A stretch of 64,000 nt of DNA from Cytobacillus sp. NCCP-133. GTDB lineage: Bacteria; Bacillota; Bacilli; Bacillales; Cytobacillaceae. Under the pieces are notes generated by a model. The model did not search any database. It was not told the DNA's origin and saw nothing but the letters and a program-made list of their open reading frames with translations. Location: the NCBI RefSeq assembly GCF_026011715.1, contig NZ_BRVM01000013.1, forward strand, positions 1 to 64,000, read 5' to 3'. The position numbers and the translations under genes were made by a program. This document shows positions 26,002-34,972 of this stretch, one piece after another; position 1 is the first letter of the stretch; each line of letters begins with the position of its first letter.

Positions 26002-27459
26002 ATGACTAAAAACAACAACCTTACTACTAGCTGGGGCGCACCTGTAGGCGATAATCAACATTCTATGACTGCTGGCTCAAGAGGGCCAACATTAATCCAG
26101 GATGTATATTTACTTGAAAAGCTGGCTCACTTTAACAGAGAGCGTGTGCCTGAGCGAGTTGTACATGCAAAAGGTGCTGGTGCACACGGCTATTTTGAAG
26201 TAACTAATGACCTCACAAAATATACAAAGGCAGCATTCCTATCAGAAGTAGGAAAACACACTCCCCTGTTTATTCGCTTTTCCACAGTGGCTGGAGAGCT
26301 TGGATCAGCTGATACAGTCCGTGACCCCCGTGGTTTTGCAGTTAAGTTTTATACGGAAGAAGGAAACTATGACCTGGTCGGGAATAACACTCCTGTATTC
26401 TTTATCCGCGATGCGATCAAGTTCCCTGATTTTATCCATACACAAAAACGCGACCCTAAAACTCACCTAAAAAATCCAACAGCTGTTTGGGATTTCTGGT
26501 CGCTGTCACCTGAATCTCTTCATCAGGTAACAATCTTAATGTCTGACCGCGGAATTCCTGCCACACTAAGACATATGCATGGTTTCGGAAGCCATACATT
26601 CAAGTGGGTCAATGATAAAGGTGAAGGGGTTTGGGTTAAATATCATTTCAAAACAGAGCAAGGCGTCAAGAATCTCAGCGTAGAAGCTGCAGCTAAAATG
26701 GCTGGAGAAAACCCTGATTACCATACAGAGGATTTATTTAATGCAATTGAAAATGGAGATTACCCATCATGGAAGCTATGTGTACAAATCATGCCTCTTG
26801 AAGATGCGAATACTTACCGTTTTGATCCATTCGATGTTACAAAAGTTTGGTCACAAAAAGACTACCCATTAATCGAAGTAGGACGCATGGTTCTCAATAA
26901 AAATCCTGAAAATTACTTTGCAGAGGTTGAGCAGGCTACCTTCTCTCCAGGAACTCTAGTACCAGGCATTGATGTATCACCTGACAAAATGCTTCAAGGC
27001 CGCCTGTTTGCTTACCATGATGCCCACCGTTACCGTGTAGGGGCGAACCATCAAATGCTTCCAATCAACCGTCCTAAGAATGAAGTTAAAAACTATCAGC
27101 GCGACGGTCAAATGCGATTTGATAACAACGGCGGCGGATCTGTCTACTATGAGCCAAACAGCTTTGGCGGTCCAACAGAAGTATCTGAACACAAGCAGGC
27201 AGCCTATCCTGTTTCCGGATTGGCTGAAAGTGTCGCCTATGACCATAATGACCACTATACACAGGCCGGTGACTTGTACCGCTTAATGAGCGAAGATGAG
27301 CGCTCCCGCCTCGTGGCAAATATTGTGGCAGCCATGAAGCCTGTGGAAAAAGAAGAAATCAAACTTCGCCAGATTCAGCACTTCTATAAGGCAGATCCTG
27401 AATATGGCACACGGATAGCTAAGGGGCTTGGCTTGGCAATCCCACAGGGTGTTAAGTAA
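26002..27459 (+). CDS. katA: vegetative catalase KatA (clade 3, haem)
   Basis: 485 residues, a small-subunit monofunctional catalase. The distal site [20 protein letters not shown] holds the catalytic His, the Asn region lies in [14 protein letters not shown], and the proximal haem ligand Tyr is in [15 protein letters not shown]. It breaks down hydrogen peroxide in the cytosol. GAGGTG precedes the ATG. It is monocistronic, with a PerR-like box upstream. Confidence 0.97.
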   Translation: MTKNNNLTTSWGAPVGDNQHSMTAGSRGPTLIQDVYLLEKLAHFNRERVPERVVHAKGAGAHGYFEVTNDLTKYTKAAFLSEVGKHTPLFIRFSTVAGELGSADTVRDPRGFAVKFYTEEGNYDLVGNNTPVFFIRDAIKFPDFIHTQKRDPKTHLKNPTAVWDFWSLSPESLHQVTILMSDRGIPATLRHMHGFGSHTFKWVNDKGEGVWVKYHFKTEQGVKNLSVEAAAKMAGENPDYHTEDLFNAIENGDYPSWKLCVQIMPLEDANTYRFDPFDVTKVWSQKDYPLIEVGRMVLNKNPENYFAEVEQATFSPGTLVPGIDVSPDKMLQGRLFAYHDAHRYRVGANHQMLPINRPKNEVKNYQRDGQMRFDNNGGGSVYYEPNSFGGPTEVSEHKQAAYPVSGLAESVAYDHNDHYTQAGDLYRLMSEDERSRLVANIVAAMKPVEKEEIKLRQIQHFYKADPEYGTRIAKGLGLAIPQGVK

Positions 27460-27521
27460 TAGACTATTAATAGAGAGAAACTCCTTCTATTTTCATTTTC
27501 ATTGTTAAATTATCAATTAAG

Positions 27522-27554
27522 AAGACACTCATTGACGACCAATGGGTGTCTTTT
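27522..27554 (+). terminator. terminator of katA
   Basis: AAGACACTCATTG-ACGAC-CAATGGGTGTCTT followed by TTA; 13-bp stem with one G-U/mismatch. Confidence 0.85.
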
Positions 27555-27746
27555 ACATTCCTCCTCCCTTGACACATGAATTAATAATCGCTGTGACAAA
27601 TTGTAAATTTTCTCGTCAGAAAGGTATTTTAGATGCAGAATTAAAATTAATATCTTCAATCCAGCCGTTTCCGTCTAGTCTAAGCGATAAAAATCTAGTA
27701 TTATGTAGAGATGGATTATTTAAGGATAAAGCGAGGATTAAAAACA

Positions 27747-29306
27747 ATGAGTTTATTAACTGTAGATAAATTGAGCCACACATTCGGGGACCGTACATTA
27801 TTCAAAGATGTAACGTTCCGTTTGCTAGCAGAAGACCATGTAGGTCTTGTAGGTGCAAATGGAGTTGGTAAATCAACACTAATGAATATTATCACAGGCC
27901 AGCTGATTCATGATTCAGGCCGTGTGGAATGGACACCAGGAACAGAATATGGTTACCTTGATCAGCATACGGTGCTAACACCCGGCAAAACAATGCGTGA
28001 TGTCCTTAAGGATGCGTTCCTTCCTCTATTTGAACAGGAAAAAGAATTAAATGAAGTTACTGCCAAAATGGCAGATGCTGCACCAGAAGAACTTGAAGAA
28101 CTCCTGGGAAAAATGGGTGAGATCCAGGACCGCCTTGATGCTGGCGGTTTCTATTCTTTAGATATAAAAATTGAAGAAGCGGCACGAGGACTTGGTCTTG
28201 ATGCAATTGGGCTAGACCGAGATGTTTCAGCTTTAAGCGGCGGACAGCGTACGAAAGTCCTTTTAGCGAAACTCCTATTGGAACAGCCTAAAGTTTTGCT
28301 CCTTGACGAGCCGACAAACTATCTGGATGTCGAACATATTCGCTGGCTGACGAACTATTTAAAAGAATACCCTTATGCTTTCATGCTGATTTCCCATGAT
28401 ACTGAATTCATGAACCAGGTGTCCAATACGATTTTCCACTTGGAGTTTTCTAAGCTTGCGCGCTACACAGCAAGCTACGAAAAGTTTCTTGAATTAGCAG
28501 AAATAAATAAGAACCAGCATCTAAATGCATATGAAAAGCAGCAGGAATTCATTAAGAAACAGGAAGACTTTATTGCAAAAAACAAAGCTCGCTACTCAAC
28601 GACAGGCCGAGCAAAAAGCAGACAAAAACAGCTTGACCGTATGGAAAGAATTGACCGGCCTGAAACTGCTATGAAGCCAACTTTTGAATTCAAAGAATCA
28701 CGCGGCAGCAGTCGTTATGTGTTCCAGGGTGAGGACTTTGAGATTGGTTATTCGCATCCATTATTGCCGAATATGTCCATGACAATTGAGCGCGGTGAGA
28801 AAATAGCGATTGTCGGCTGCAACGGTGTGGGAAAATCGACTTTGCTGAAAACCATGCTTGGTAAAATAAAGCCAATCAGCGGCAAGATTGAACAGGGTGA
28901 CTTCCTCTTCCCTTCCTACTTTGAACAGGAAGTAAAAGCAGGAAATATGACGCCGATTGATGATGTCTGGAGTGAATTCCCTGGAATGGATCAGCATCAG
29001 GTTCGTGCCGCTCTAGCAAAATGCGGATTGAAAAATGAGCATATCTCCCGCCCAATGAATCAGCTTAGCGGAGGAGAGCAGGCAAAAGTCCGACTCTGCA
29101 AACTTTTAATGAATGAAAGCAACTGGCTGCTGTTTGATGAGCCTACCAACCACCTTGATGTGACAGCAAAAGAAGAATTGAAACGGGCGCTGAAAGCCTA
29201 TAAAGGTACAGTGGTACTTGTTTGCCACGAACCTGATTTTTATGAAGATTGGATAACAAAAGTATGGAATGTTGAAGAATGGTCACAGCAATTGAATGCC
29301 AACTAA
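27747..29306 (+). CDS. yfmM: ABC-F family ATPase YfmM
   Basis: 519 residues with two ABC cassettes and no membrane domain: Walker A GANGVGKST and GCNGVGKST, signatures LSGGQRTK and LSGGEQAK, and Walker B LLLDEPTNYLD and LLFDEPTNHLD. A linker rich in Lys/Arg (KKQEDFIAKNKARYSTTGRA) separates them. ABC-F proteins bind the ribosomal E site and affect translation or antibiotic protection. The sequence follows B. subtilis YfmM closely over its whole length. The start MSLLTVDKLSHTFGDRTLF is supported by family conservation and GCGAGGA upstream. Confidence 0.93.
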   Translation: MSLLTVDKLSHTFGDRTLFKDVTFRLLAEDHVGLVGANGVGKSTLMNIITGQLIHDSGRVEWTPGTEYGYLDQHTVLTPGKTMRDVLKDAFLPLFEQEKELNEVTAKMADAAPEELEELLGKMGEIQDRLDAGGFYSLDIKIEEAARGLGLDAIGLDRDVSALSGGQRTKVLLAKLLLEQPKVLLLDEPTNYLDVEHIRWLTNYLKEYPYAFMLISHDTEFMNQVSNTIFHLEFSKLARYTASYEKFLELAEINKNQHLNAYEKQQEFIKKQEDFIAKNKARYSTTGRAKSRQKQLDRMERIDRPETAMKPTFEFKESRGSSRYVFQGEDFEIGYSHPLLPNMSMTIERGEKIAIVGCNGVGKSTLLKTMLGKIKPISGKIEQGDFLFPSYFEQEVKAGNMTPIDDVWSEFPGMDQHQVRAALAKCGLKNEHISRPMNQLSGGEQAKVRLCKLLMNESNWLLFDEPTNHLDVTAKEELKRALKAYKGTVVLVCHEPDFYEDWITKVWNVEEWSQQLNAN

Positions 29307-29314
29307 AGAATGTA

Positions 29315-29345
29315 AATCTCCTGCTAATTTGCAGGGGATTATTTG
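29315..29345 (+). terminator. terminator of yfmM
   Basis: AATCTCCTGC-TAATTT-GCAGGGGATT followed by ATTTGTTT. Confidence 0.7.
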
Positions 29346-29483
29346 TTTGGCCCGGGTATACGGCTGATTGACCGTTAAAGGTGAAAATTCGACATATAAA
29401 CCTAGGTTTTTGGCCGATAAAATTAAGTTATGCAATGTTTGGCCAAATAAAAAGGATTGGATTGTATTTTTAGATATTCAAAC

Positions 29484-29516
29484 AAAAAAGCTGCACTCCC
29501 ACAGGAATACAGCTTT
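29484..29516 (-). terminator. terminator of small membrane gene
   Basis: AAAGCTG...CAGCTTT followed by TTTTG on the minus strand, just past the stop at 29543. Confidence 0.6.
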
Positions 29517-29542
29517 AATTCTTCTTTTAAATGAAAATAGCT

Positions 29543-29749
29543 TCATATAATCACCTTTTTAAGAGTTCCCCCGTCATTCCCTACATACGGCTGATGGTTT
29601 CTTAGTGTATAATAAGGTGAATTTACAGAATTAAAAACGGTTAAATTTTTCCAAAAATAAAGAACTAATACATACATGACGATGACGAATAATATCAGCT
29701 CCACAATCACAGCCATGACGGTGAAGGAACGCTGGCGATTATTTGGCAT
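29543..29749 (-). CDS. small single-span membrane protein
   Basis: About 68 residues (MPNNRQRSFTVMAVIVELIL...). One long hydrophobic segment (about 10-33) is followed by a polar tail with NSPYYTLRNHQPYVG. The function is unknown. The start is uncertain: neither MPNNRQ nor MAVIVEL (29716) has a good ribosome binding site. A terminator on each side supports an independent unit. Confidence 0.45.
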   Translation of the reverse strand: MPNNRQRSFTVMAVIVELILFVIVMYVLVLYFWKNLTVFNSVNSPYYTLRNHQPYVGNDGGTLKKVII

Positions 29750-29762
29750 AATGAAAAGTAGT

Positions 29763-29796
29763 AAAAAGCACTCTCCCAATTTGGGAAAGTGTTTTT
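29763..29796 (-). terminator. terminator of the homogentisate operon
   Basis: AACACTTTCCCAAA-TTGGGAGAGTGCTTTTT on the minus strand, immediately after the hmgA stop. Confidence 0.85.
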
Positions 29797-29798
29797 AT

Positions 29799-30953
29799 TC
29801 ATTCAGCCCATGTATACATGTACTTATCATCTTCTATTAGTTTCGCCTGTTTCACTACTTTTAAAGGCCTGAAGGTATCGATCATAACAGCAAGTTCAAG
29901 AGTTTCCTTTTTCCCAATGCTGGCTTCTGTTTTTCCAGGATGCGGACCATGCGGGATGCCGCTTGGATGAAGTGTTATCGATCCTTCCCTGACGCCCTTT
30001 CGGCTCATAAAATTCCCCTTTGCATAGTAGAGGAGTTCATCGCTGTTCACATTGCTATGGTAGTATGGTGCTGGAATAGCTTCGGGGTGGTAGTCATAAA
30101 GCCTTGGAACAAAAGTACAGACAACGAAATTGTGCCCTTCAAAAGTCTGATGGACGGGAGGAGGCTGATGCACTCTGCCGGTAATCGGTTCAAAATCTTC
30201 TATATTAAACACCCAGGGATAAAGATAGCCATCCCACCCTTCCACATCAAGCGGATGGTGATTCAGGATATGCGAATGCAAATATCCTCTCGTTTTCGTG
30301 ATGACCTCGTATTCTCCTTTTTGATCGTATGTCTCCAATTTTTCCGGACCACGTATATCTCTTTCACAAAATGGGCTATGTTCAAGCAGCTGCCCATATT
30401 CATTGCGGTATCTCCTTGGAGTGGTGATTTGGCTAAAAGACTCGACAAGAAGAACTTTAGTAATTTCATTGTCTTTTGGAATAACCCGATAAATGGTCCC
30501 GATTGGAATGATGACGTAATCACCCGGGCGATAGGTCAGTGTGCCAAACATTGTTTCTATTTTTCCGGTTCCATAGTGAATATAAAGCATTTCATCACCA
30601 TCGCCATTCCGGTAAAAGCTTTTCATCGGATCGGTAATATTTGCTGTGCCGATTAACAGATCATCATTTCCAAGCAAGTATTCTCTCGCTGCTAAAGCAT
30701 CGCCGTTTTTCACTATCTGATCCGTCAGCAAATGGCGGTGTTTCAGGCTATCCTGATCCTCGTATTCAGGGGTATACTTTCCAATTAATTCAGTGCGTGA
30801 CACTTCTGTCGGCATGTAGTGATGATAAAGAATCGATTGTGTCCCAGAAAATCCTTTCGTTCCCATTACCTGTTCCCGAAATAGGCTGCCGCCTGATTTT
30901 CTGAACATAGTATGCCGTTTATGCGGGATGTTTCCCAATTGGCGATAATACAT
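29799..30953 (-). CDS. hmgA: homogentisate 1,2-dioxygenase
   Basis: 384 residues, cupin-type Fe(II) enzyme that opens the ring of homogentisate to maleylacetoacetate. The C-terminal cupin holds the metal site in YYHSNVNSDELLYYAKGNF and LHPSGIPHGPHPG. It has the shorter bacterial form compared with ~440-residue proteobacterial or eukaryotic HmgA. It is the last gene of the run hpd, aminotransferase, flavin reductase, FAH-like, hmgA and lies 9 bp after the FAH-like gene. Confidence 0.94.
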   Translation of the reverse strand: MYYRQLGNIPHKRHTMFRKSGGSLFREQVMGTKGFSGTQSILYHHYMPTEVSRTELIGKYTPEYEDQDSLKHRHLLTDQIVKNGDALAAREYLLGNDDLLIGTANITDPMKSFYRNGDGDEMLYIHYGTGKIETMFGTLTYRPGDYVIIPIGTIYRVIPKDNEITKVLLVESFSQITTPRRYRNEYGQLLEHSPFCERDIRGPEKLETYDQKGEYEVITKTRGYLHSHILNHHPLDVEGWDGYLYPWVFNIEDFEPITGRVHQPPPVHQTFEGHNFVVCTFVPRLYDYHPEAIPAPYYHSNVNSDELLYYAKGNFMSRKGVREGSITLHPSGIPHGPHPGKTEASIGKKETLELAVMIDTFRPLKVVKQAKLIEDDKYMYTWAE

Positions 30954-30962
30954 ATTTCCACC

Positions 30963-31886
30963 TCACTCTTTTTCGATTCTATTTTTTAAGATTCCCAGGC
31001 TGCTTATTTCAAGCTCCACTTCATCCCCTGGCTCAAGCCATCGATGCACATCGGTACCCAGTTCGAGAATACATCCGCTGCCAACGGTGCCCGAGCCGAT
31101 GATTTCACCAGGGCACAACGTGACACCTTCAGACGCACGTTCAATCATTTCGTAAAAAGAATAATAGATATCCTGCATATTTCCTTCTGATAATAGAGTC
31201 CCATTCACTTTAGCTGTCATCTGCAAATCGTAGCCATTATCAACACGATCATTTTCCAGTTCATCTTTTGTAATGATATAAGGGCCGATGGAAGTTGCGA
31301 AATCCTTGCCTTTTGCAGGTCCCAGCCCAACCTTCATTTCTTTTCTCTGGATATCTCTTGCACTCCAGTCATTTAATATGCAGTATCCAAAAATATATTT
31401 ATCTGCTTCAGATGCTTTAATATCCTTGCCTTCTTTTCCAATAACACAGGCAATTTCCAGCTCATAATCCAGCCATTCACAATTTTTCGGACGCGCTATT
31501 TCTTCATTTGGACCTGTTATGCCAAGATGATTAGAAAAATAGAAAACAGGGATGTCATACCATTCAGGTAACATATCAAGTCCTCGATTTGCTCTTGCTG
31601 TTTTCACATGTTCTTCGAAAGCATAAAAATCCCGGAAGCTTTTCGGGTTTGGAAGAGGAGCTTTCAAAGCAACTTCTGACATGGGATACACGCCTTTGTC
31701 ATTATCCTTCAGCGTTTTGCTGGTTGATAAGTATTCCATGTAAAATGCATGATTCTCCAAGAAAGCAAGCATGGTTTTGGGCAGCACGCCATTTGTCGCT
31801 TCATGCATATCAACGGCATACTCCTCATTTTTCAGCCACCCTGCTCTTATAGATCCATCTTCTTTTTGAAAGGTTATAAATTTCAT
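30963..31886 (-). CDS. fumarylacetoacetate hydrolase family protein
   Basis: 307 residues with the FAH C-terminal fold. Metal-binding acids lie in EWLDYELEIACVIGKEGKDI and the ILNDWSARDIQRKEMKVGLGPAKGKDF block is intact. In this position it should cleave fumarylacetoacetate to fumarate and acetoacetate. It is shorter than classical FAH (~420 residues) and could also act on related 2,4-diketo acids. No maleylacetoacetate isomerase gene accompanies it. AAGGTG precedes the ATG. Confidence 0.88.
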   Translation of the reverse strand: MKFITFQKEDGSIRAGWLKNEEYAVDMHEATNGVLPKTMLAFLENHAFYMEYLSTSKTLKDNDKGVYPMSEVALKAPLPNPKSFRDFYAFEEHVKTARANRGLDMLPEWYDIPVFYFSNHLGITGPNEEIARPKNCEWLDYELEIACVIGKEGKDIKASEADKYIFGYCILNDWSARDIQRKEMKVGLGPAKGKDFATSIGPYIITKDELENDRVDNGYDLQMTAKVNGTLLSEGNMQDIYYSFYEMIERASEGVTLCPGEIIGSGTVGSGCILELGTDVHRWLEPGDEVELEISSLGILKNRIEKE

Positions 31887-31890
31887 AGCA

Positions 31891-32511
31891 TCACCTTGGC
31901 TCCGTTTTTCGGATTAATTCAAAAACATCTGTCATAGGCTTTGTGTAGATATGGCCAGCCATCCGGCCGACCGGCTTTAGTTTCTCGGAATTAATCCTTC
32001 CATTTTCATATACCTCTTCTGCTACATGTACATGTTCAACCTTTCCAATCACGAGGCTGCCTGAACCGGCATGTTCTCCAAATGGAAGCACTTGGTATAA
32101 ACTGCACTCCAGGTGCACTTTCGATTCCTTTACTCTTGGCGGCTTAACAGCTGCGCTTTTTTCTTTTGCAAGCCCGGCTGCATCCAGTTCATCTGTAAGG
32201 GGTGGGTAATCGGCTGCACATATATTCATCTTATCTGTAAAGTCCTCACTGACGATATTGATGACGAATTCCTTTGTCGCTTCAATATTAGAGAGAGTAT
32301 CTTTCTTGGAGCCATCCGTCCCTTTTCTCATGGGGGAAAAGCAGATTAGCATAGGATCAGCACAAATGGCTGTAAAAAAGCTGAAAGGTGCAGCATTAAC
32401 ATTACCGCTTTCATCTACAGTTGTGATAAATGCTATGGGACGGGGAAGGATTGAACCTACCATCAATTTATAAGCTTCTTTCCATTCAAGACTTGCAGGA
32501 TTAATTTCCAT
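31891..32511 (-). CDS. flavin reductase-like domain protein
   Basis: 206 residues of the FMN-binding flavin reductase-like split-barrel family: VGSILPRPIAFITTVDESGN, AAPFSFFTAICADPMLICFS, and C-terminal GRMAGHIYTKPMTD. Start ATG 32511 with AAAGGGGTG upstream, one base after the aminotransferase stop, so translation is coupled. Its role in tyrosine catabolism is not established. It may supply reduced flavin or handle a quinone by-product (inference). Confidence 0.85.
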   Translation of the reverse strand: MEINPASLEWKEAYKLMVGSILPRPIAFITTVDESGNVNAAPFSFFTAICADPMLICFSPMRKGTDGSKKDTLSNIEATKEFVINIVSEDFTDKMNICAADYPPLTDELDAAGLAKEKSAAVKPPRVKESKVHLECSLYQVLPFGEHAGSGSLVIGKVEHVHVAEEVYENGRINSEKLKPVGRMAGHIYTKPMTDVFELIRKTEPR

Positions 32512-32512
32512 T

Positions 32513-33610
32513 TTATTTACACCCCTTTTCATTTAAAAGCTTTTTGATCACATTTACAGCTGCTTCGTTGTCATCCCTTGTGCCAAGCGTCATCCGACAG
32601 GCATCCGCATATCCCGGCAGCTTCATCTGCCGTACAACCAGACCCTGTGAAATCAGGCCTTCTGCTATTAGATGCTGACTGAAGATATAGATAAAATTAG
32701 TTTGGGAAGGGAAAAATCCAATTTTCAGCTCTTTGAGTTTCTGGCAGACAAATTTCATTTCATTTGCATTTTTTTCTGCACAGTCCTTCACAAAAGCTTG
32801 GTCATTAAGCGCAGCTGCTGCAGCTGCCTGGGCCAGATGGTTTACATTATATACATCCTTTACTTTATGGAGTTCTTTAACAATATCAGAATCCATCATA
32901 CCATAACCCACTCGAAGTCCGGCAAGGCCATATATTTTTGAAAAAGTCCTTAGGATGATCAGATTAGGATATTTGTCAAGAAGCGAAATCGAATCCAGGT
33001 AATCTTCAGACCTCACGTATTCATAATAAGCTTCATCCAAGACGATTAAGATGTTCGGCGGGATTTTTTGTATGAAACTATATAGGTCTTTTTTTGCGGC
33101 AATTGTACCTGTAGGATTGTTAGGGTTGCAGATAAATACCATTTTTGTTTCAGCATTTATCTTCGCATACATACCTTCTAAATCATGTGTGCCATTTTGC
33201 ACAGGGACGGTTACTGACTTACCGCCTTCAATGGCTACATTTGTCTGATATCTCGGAAAGGTGATTTGAGCCATTACTGCTTCATCGCCCGGGCTTATGT
33301 AGGCTCTAGTCAGAAGACGGATGATTTCTTCAGAGCCGTTGCTGACCAGAAATTTCTCTTCATTGATCCCATAGAATTCAGCCAACTTGCGTATCAGCTG
33401 AGAAACTGTGCCATCCGGATAAAAATATAAGCTGCTAATTGCTTTACTGATGCTTTCTTTTACATCAGGAGAACAGCCGTAGACGTTCTCATTATCGGAC
33501 ATTTTGCGAACAGCCTTTAAATTGAATTTTTGTTTAATCTCTTCTGGAGAGCTTCCCAGCGGGTAAGACATGATCTTTTTCACTGCGCTTCTCGTCTGGA
33601 TTTTTGCCAT
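32513..33610 (-). CDS. HisC-like aromatic aminotransferase
   Basis: 365 residues, class I/II PLP aminotransferase of the histidinol-phosphate/aromatic type. Motifs are SNGSEEIIRLL, FICNPNNPTGT, VLDEAYYEYV and the PLP-lysine RTFSKIYGLAGLRVGYG. No his genes are near. Between hpd and the rest of the homogentisate operon, the expected substrate is tyrosine (and phenylalanine), giving 4-hydroxyphenylpyruvate. AAAGGAGG precedes the start. A terminator-like hairpin in front of it may lower expression relative to hpd. Confidence 0.87.
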   Translation of the reverse strand: MAKIQTRSAVKKIMSYPLGSSPEEIKQKFNLKAVRKMSDNENVYGCSPDVKESISKAISSLYFYPDGTVSQLIRKLAEFYGINEEKFLVSNGSEEIIRLLTRAYISPGDEAVMAQITFPRYQTNVAIEGGKSVTVPVQNGTHDLEGMYAKINAETKMVFICNPNNPTGTIAAKKDLYSFIQKIPPNILIVLDEAYYEYVRSEDYLDSISLLDKYPNLIILRTFSKIYGLAGLRVGYGMMDSDIVKELHKVKDVYNVNHLAQAAAAAALNDQAFVKDCAEKNANEMKFVCQKLKELKIGFFPSQTNFIYIFSQHLIAEGLISQGLVVRQMKLPGYADACRMTLGTRDDNEAAVNVIKKLLNEKGCK

Positions 33611-33644
33611 AGATATCGCCTCCTTTGCTCGGATTTTTGTTATT

Positions 33645-33671
33645 AAAAAAAGGAGACAGCATCTCCCTTTT
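33645..33671 (-). terminator. terminator or attenuator between hpd and aminotransferase gene
   Basis: AAAAGGGAGA-TGCTG-TCTCCTTTTTTT on the minus strand; a typical intrinsic signal inside an apparent operon. Confidence 0.7.
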
Positions 33672-33679
33672 CAGTTTGT

Positions 33680-34795
33680 TTATAAGTTTCCGCGTCTTTC
33701 CTGCTCGCGTTCAATCGATTCGAAAAGAGCTTTAAAGTTCCCTTCACCAAAGCCTCTGGCGCCTTTGCGCTGAATTACTTCAATGAATAGTGTTGGACGG
33801 TCAACGATTGGCTTTGTAAATATCTGCAGTAAGTAGCCTTCATCATCTCGGTCAACCAGAATATTTAATTCTTTCAGTTTATCAATCTCTTCATCAATTT
33901 CCCCAACCCGTTCAGAAAGCATTTCATAATAGGAATCAGGAGTGCTTAAAAACTCGACCCCATTCTTTCGCAGAATACTGACTGTGTTCACAATATCTTC
34001 CGTTAGAATGGCAAGATGCTGAACACCGGGTCCATTATAATATTCAAGGTATTCTTCAATTTGGGACTTGCGCTTCCCTTCAGCCGGCTCATTGATTGGA
34101 AATTTTATTCTTCCTCCATTATGCATGACTTTGGACATGAGAGCGGAATATTCAGTTGTGATGTCCTTATCTGTGAAATGTTTCATTTCCTTGAAGCCCA
34201 TCACGTTCGCATAATAGTTCACCCATTCGTCCATTCTTTCTACATTTCCGACAACATGGTCGATGCCGATAAACCCTGCATCCTCAAAAGGGACTTGCGT
34301 TTCATAAGGCTCAAAGCCAGGCATGAAAACTCCCCTATAATTATTCCGCTGGACCAATGTATGGATGGTATCTCCATATGTACCGATGACTGCTTTTTTC
34401 ACTGTGCCATTCTCATCCTTCGTTTCATAGGGAGGCTGTATTTCTATAGCACCTCTTAAAACTGCCGCTTTATAGGCCTTTTCAACATCCTCAACCGTTA
34501 AAGCAATATCTTTGACTCCATCTCCATGCTTTTTAATAAAGCTTGATACTCGAGAGCTATCGTTTAAAGTACCGGTGATGACCAGGCGAATTTTTCTTTG
34601 CTGAAGAACATAGGAAACCGTTTCTCTATTGCCTGTTTCCAATCCTGAATACGCGACAGGTTCAAAGCCGAAAGCAGTACAGAAATAATGGAAGGACTGC
34701 TTCGCGTTACCGGAATAGATCTCTAAATAATCCACTTCCTTTACAGGGAAGAAATCCTCTGTTTTTTGTTCCTTTAACATTTTTTCTTCTTGCAT
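33680..34795 (-). CDS. hpd: 4-hydroxyphenylpyruvate dioxygenase
   Basis: 371 residues of the vicinal-oxygen-chelate fold in two halves. The C-terminal half carries the Fe(II) ligands (GIDHVVGNVE, GVQHLAILTEDI, and the Glu in TLFIEVIQRKGARGFGEGNF). It converts 4-hydroxyphenylpyruvate to homogentisate. ACGGAGGG precedes the ATG. It is the first gene of the homogentisate operon. Confidence 0.95.
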   Translation of the reverse strand: MQEEKMLKEQKTEDFFPVKEVDYLEIYSGNAKQSFHYFCTAFGFEPVAYSGLETGNRETVSYVLQQRKIRLVITGTLNDSSRVSSFIKKHGDGVKDIALTVEDVEKAYKAAVLRGAIEIQPPYETKDENGTVKKAVIGTYGDTIHTLVQRNNYRGVFMPGFEPYETQVPFEDAGFIGIDHVVGNVERMDEWVNYYANVMGFKEMKHFTDKDITTEYSALMSKVMHNGGRIKFPINEPAEGKRKSQIEEYLEYYNGPGVQHLAILTEDIVNTVSILRKNGVEFLSTPDSYYEMLSERVGEIDEEIDKLKELNILVDRDDEGYLLQIFTKPIVDRPTLFIEVIQRKGARGFGEGNFKALFESIEREQERRGNL

Positions 34796-34972
34796 GTATA
34801 TCCCTCCGTTAGAATATTACTAATATTTAGAATTATCATATATGAAACTTGCAAATCATCTCAAGAGTTCAAATTAAAGCTATAATGCACTTATGCAGTA
34901 AAGTAAATAAATTCTCCTAAAGGAATTCACTTACAGTTATAGCATGTAAATATGAAGCCCTTTCAGTCATCT

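Noticed and set aside
29368-29550. 60-residue plus-strand open frame after yfmM
   Set aside because: No ribosome binding site, overlaps a terminator hairpin, and no recognisable protein features.
30263-30656. Long open frames overlapping hmgA on both strands (up to 238 residues on the plus strand)
   Set aside because: hmgA is unmistakable; the others are shadows without start signals.
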